A program made the translations under genes and the position numbers. This document shows, piece by piece, positions 15,173 to 15,294 of a stretch of DNA of 15,294 nt. This DNA comes from an uncultured Opitutaceae bacterium (GTDB taxonomy: Bacteria > Verrucomicrobiota > Verrucomicrobiae > Opitutales > Opitutaceae). The number at the start of each line of letters is the position of its first letter. The stretch's first letter is position 1. The notes beneath the pieces are model-generated. The model was not told the origin of the DNA and ran no database searches. It worked only from the letters and a program-made list of their open reading frames with translations. The stretch lies in contig CAMLSH010000034.1 in assembly GCA_946482625.1 (NCBI GenBank), forward strand, positions 1-15,294. Reading direction: 5' to 3'.

Positions 15173-15184
15173 TAGCAGCTGCTA
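15173..15184. repeat. 12-bp perfect palindrome TAGCAGCTGCTA
   Basis: A perfect 12-base palindrome ends one base before the inferred insertion sequence end (TGT at 15186). It may be the target site of the insertion, part of a target duplication, or a regulator site upstream of the receptor. Confidence 0.5.
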
Positions 15185-15185
15185 T

Positions 15186-15294
15186 GTCTAACTTTCAGTC
15201 GTCAAGAGGTTGTCCTCCCAAGTGGAGTCTGGAGATAGAGTGCAGCGGTTAAGAGAGCGGTGAGGGCGGTGCCAGTTGTAGCGGTGTAGCCAGA
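15186..15294 (-). mobile_element. IS481-like insertion sequence, one end only
   Basis: The inferred end is TGTCTAACTTTCAGTCGTC at 15186-15204 on the plus strand, beginning with the TGT typical of IS481-family terminal repeats. The element continues past the right edge of the window. The transposase stop codon lies within this presumed terminal repeat, which is common in compact insertion sequences. The opposite end and the target duplication cannot be seen. The boundary is inferred from the TGT and from where the transposase ends. Confidence 0.65.
15188..15294 (-). CDS. IS481-like transposase, C-terminal end only
   Basis: On the minus strand a frame is open from the window edge to the TAG at 15190-15188. 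It begins 'WLHRYNWHRPHRSLN' and ends 'EDNLLTTES'. The W-L-x-x-YN-x-x-RPH-x-S-L pattern is the C-terminal signature that follows the catalytic glutamate in IS481-family (rve, DDE) transposases, and N-L-L near the end fits that family as well. 34 residues are visible; the DNA-binding and catalytic parts lie outside. No start codon lies in the visible part, so start-based ORF calling misses it. Other DDE families (IS3) share the YN-x-x-RPH motif, so the family call is less certain than the transposase call. Confidence 0.78.
   Translation of the reverse strand, partial: WLHRYNWHRPHRSLNRCTLSPDSTWEDNLLTTES

Larger units (their letters stand above)
14881..15185. other. Non-coding upstream region of the receptor gene
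   Basis: About 305 bases lie between the receptor start and the insertion sequence end. No convincing gene is found. Read towards the receptor, a TAAAAT hexamer (15113-15118) could be a -10 box, but the matching -35 position reads CAGCAA, so the promoter call is weak. No Shine-Dalgarno precedes ATG 14880. Two palindromes (15141-15156 and 15173-15184) lie at the distal end and could be operator sites. The long leader is compatible with regulation, but no riboswitch was recognised. Confidence 0.5.

Overview
This window looks like a high-GC Verrucomicrobiota chromosome, most likely the Opitutaceae. The main clue is the large outer-membrane receptor on the right. Its mature N-terminus (a 'VLSPFEVTAS' stretch, then 'GY.AT', 'SGTRLNSSLADI' and 'PISVVT') is the pattern I associate with the expanded TonB-dependent receptor families of that group. 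Strongly C-ending codons and the scarcity of Shine-Dalgarno sequences fit, but do not prove, that placement.

Bases 1-11233 form a one-directional (+) cluster of glycan-assembly genes. In order: a GT4-type glycosyltransferase cut by the left edge; a GT10 (fucosyltransferase-fold) enzyme; a GT-A enzyme of the 'nucleotide-diphospho-sugar transferase' type; a classic GT2 enzyme; a protein of an unnamed family often seen in polysaccharide loci; a second GT2-like enzyme; a GT4-like enzyme; a Gfo/Idh/MocA oxidoreductase overlapping an extended SDR epimerase/dehydratase by 4 nt; and a final GT4 enzyme that is a clear paralog of the first. Several junctions overlap or are only a few bases long, so much of this should be co-transcribed. 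The cluster probably builds and decorates an LPS, capsule, exopolysaccharide or glycoprotein glycan. The oxidoreductase/SDR pair would supply or modify a sugar. No polymerase, flippase, ABC exporter or ligase is in the window.

The spaces between genes, and two places inside genes, carry small repeats: a tandem 14-mer plus hairpin inside the GT4-like gene at 6327-7505, a hairpin and a three-copy 10-nt repeat between 9868 and 10009, and a lower-GC linker inside the first gene. They look like dispersed repeat debris tolerated in linkers.

At about 10980 base composition shifts from very GC-rich to roughly balanced. The shift begins inside the last glycosyltransferase gene and continues through the convergent TonB-dependent receptor gene (11314-14880, minus strand). 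A strong hairpin with a T-run lies between the two and terminates the receptor transcript. Upstream of the receptor lies about 300 bp of non-coding DNA with two palindromes. At the right edge is the 3' end of an IS481-like insertion sequence, with its transposase C-terminus in frame to the edge and pointing towards the receptor gene.

No tRNA, rRNA, CRISPR array or phage genes were seen.
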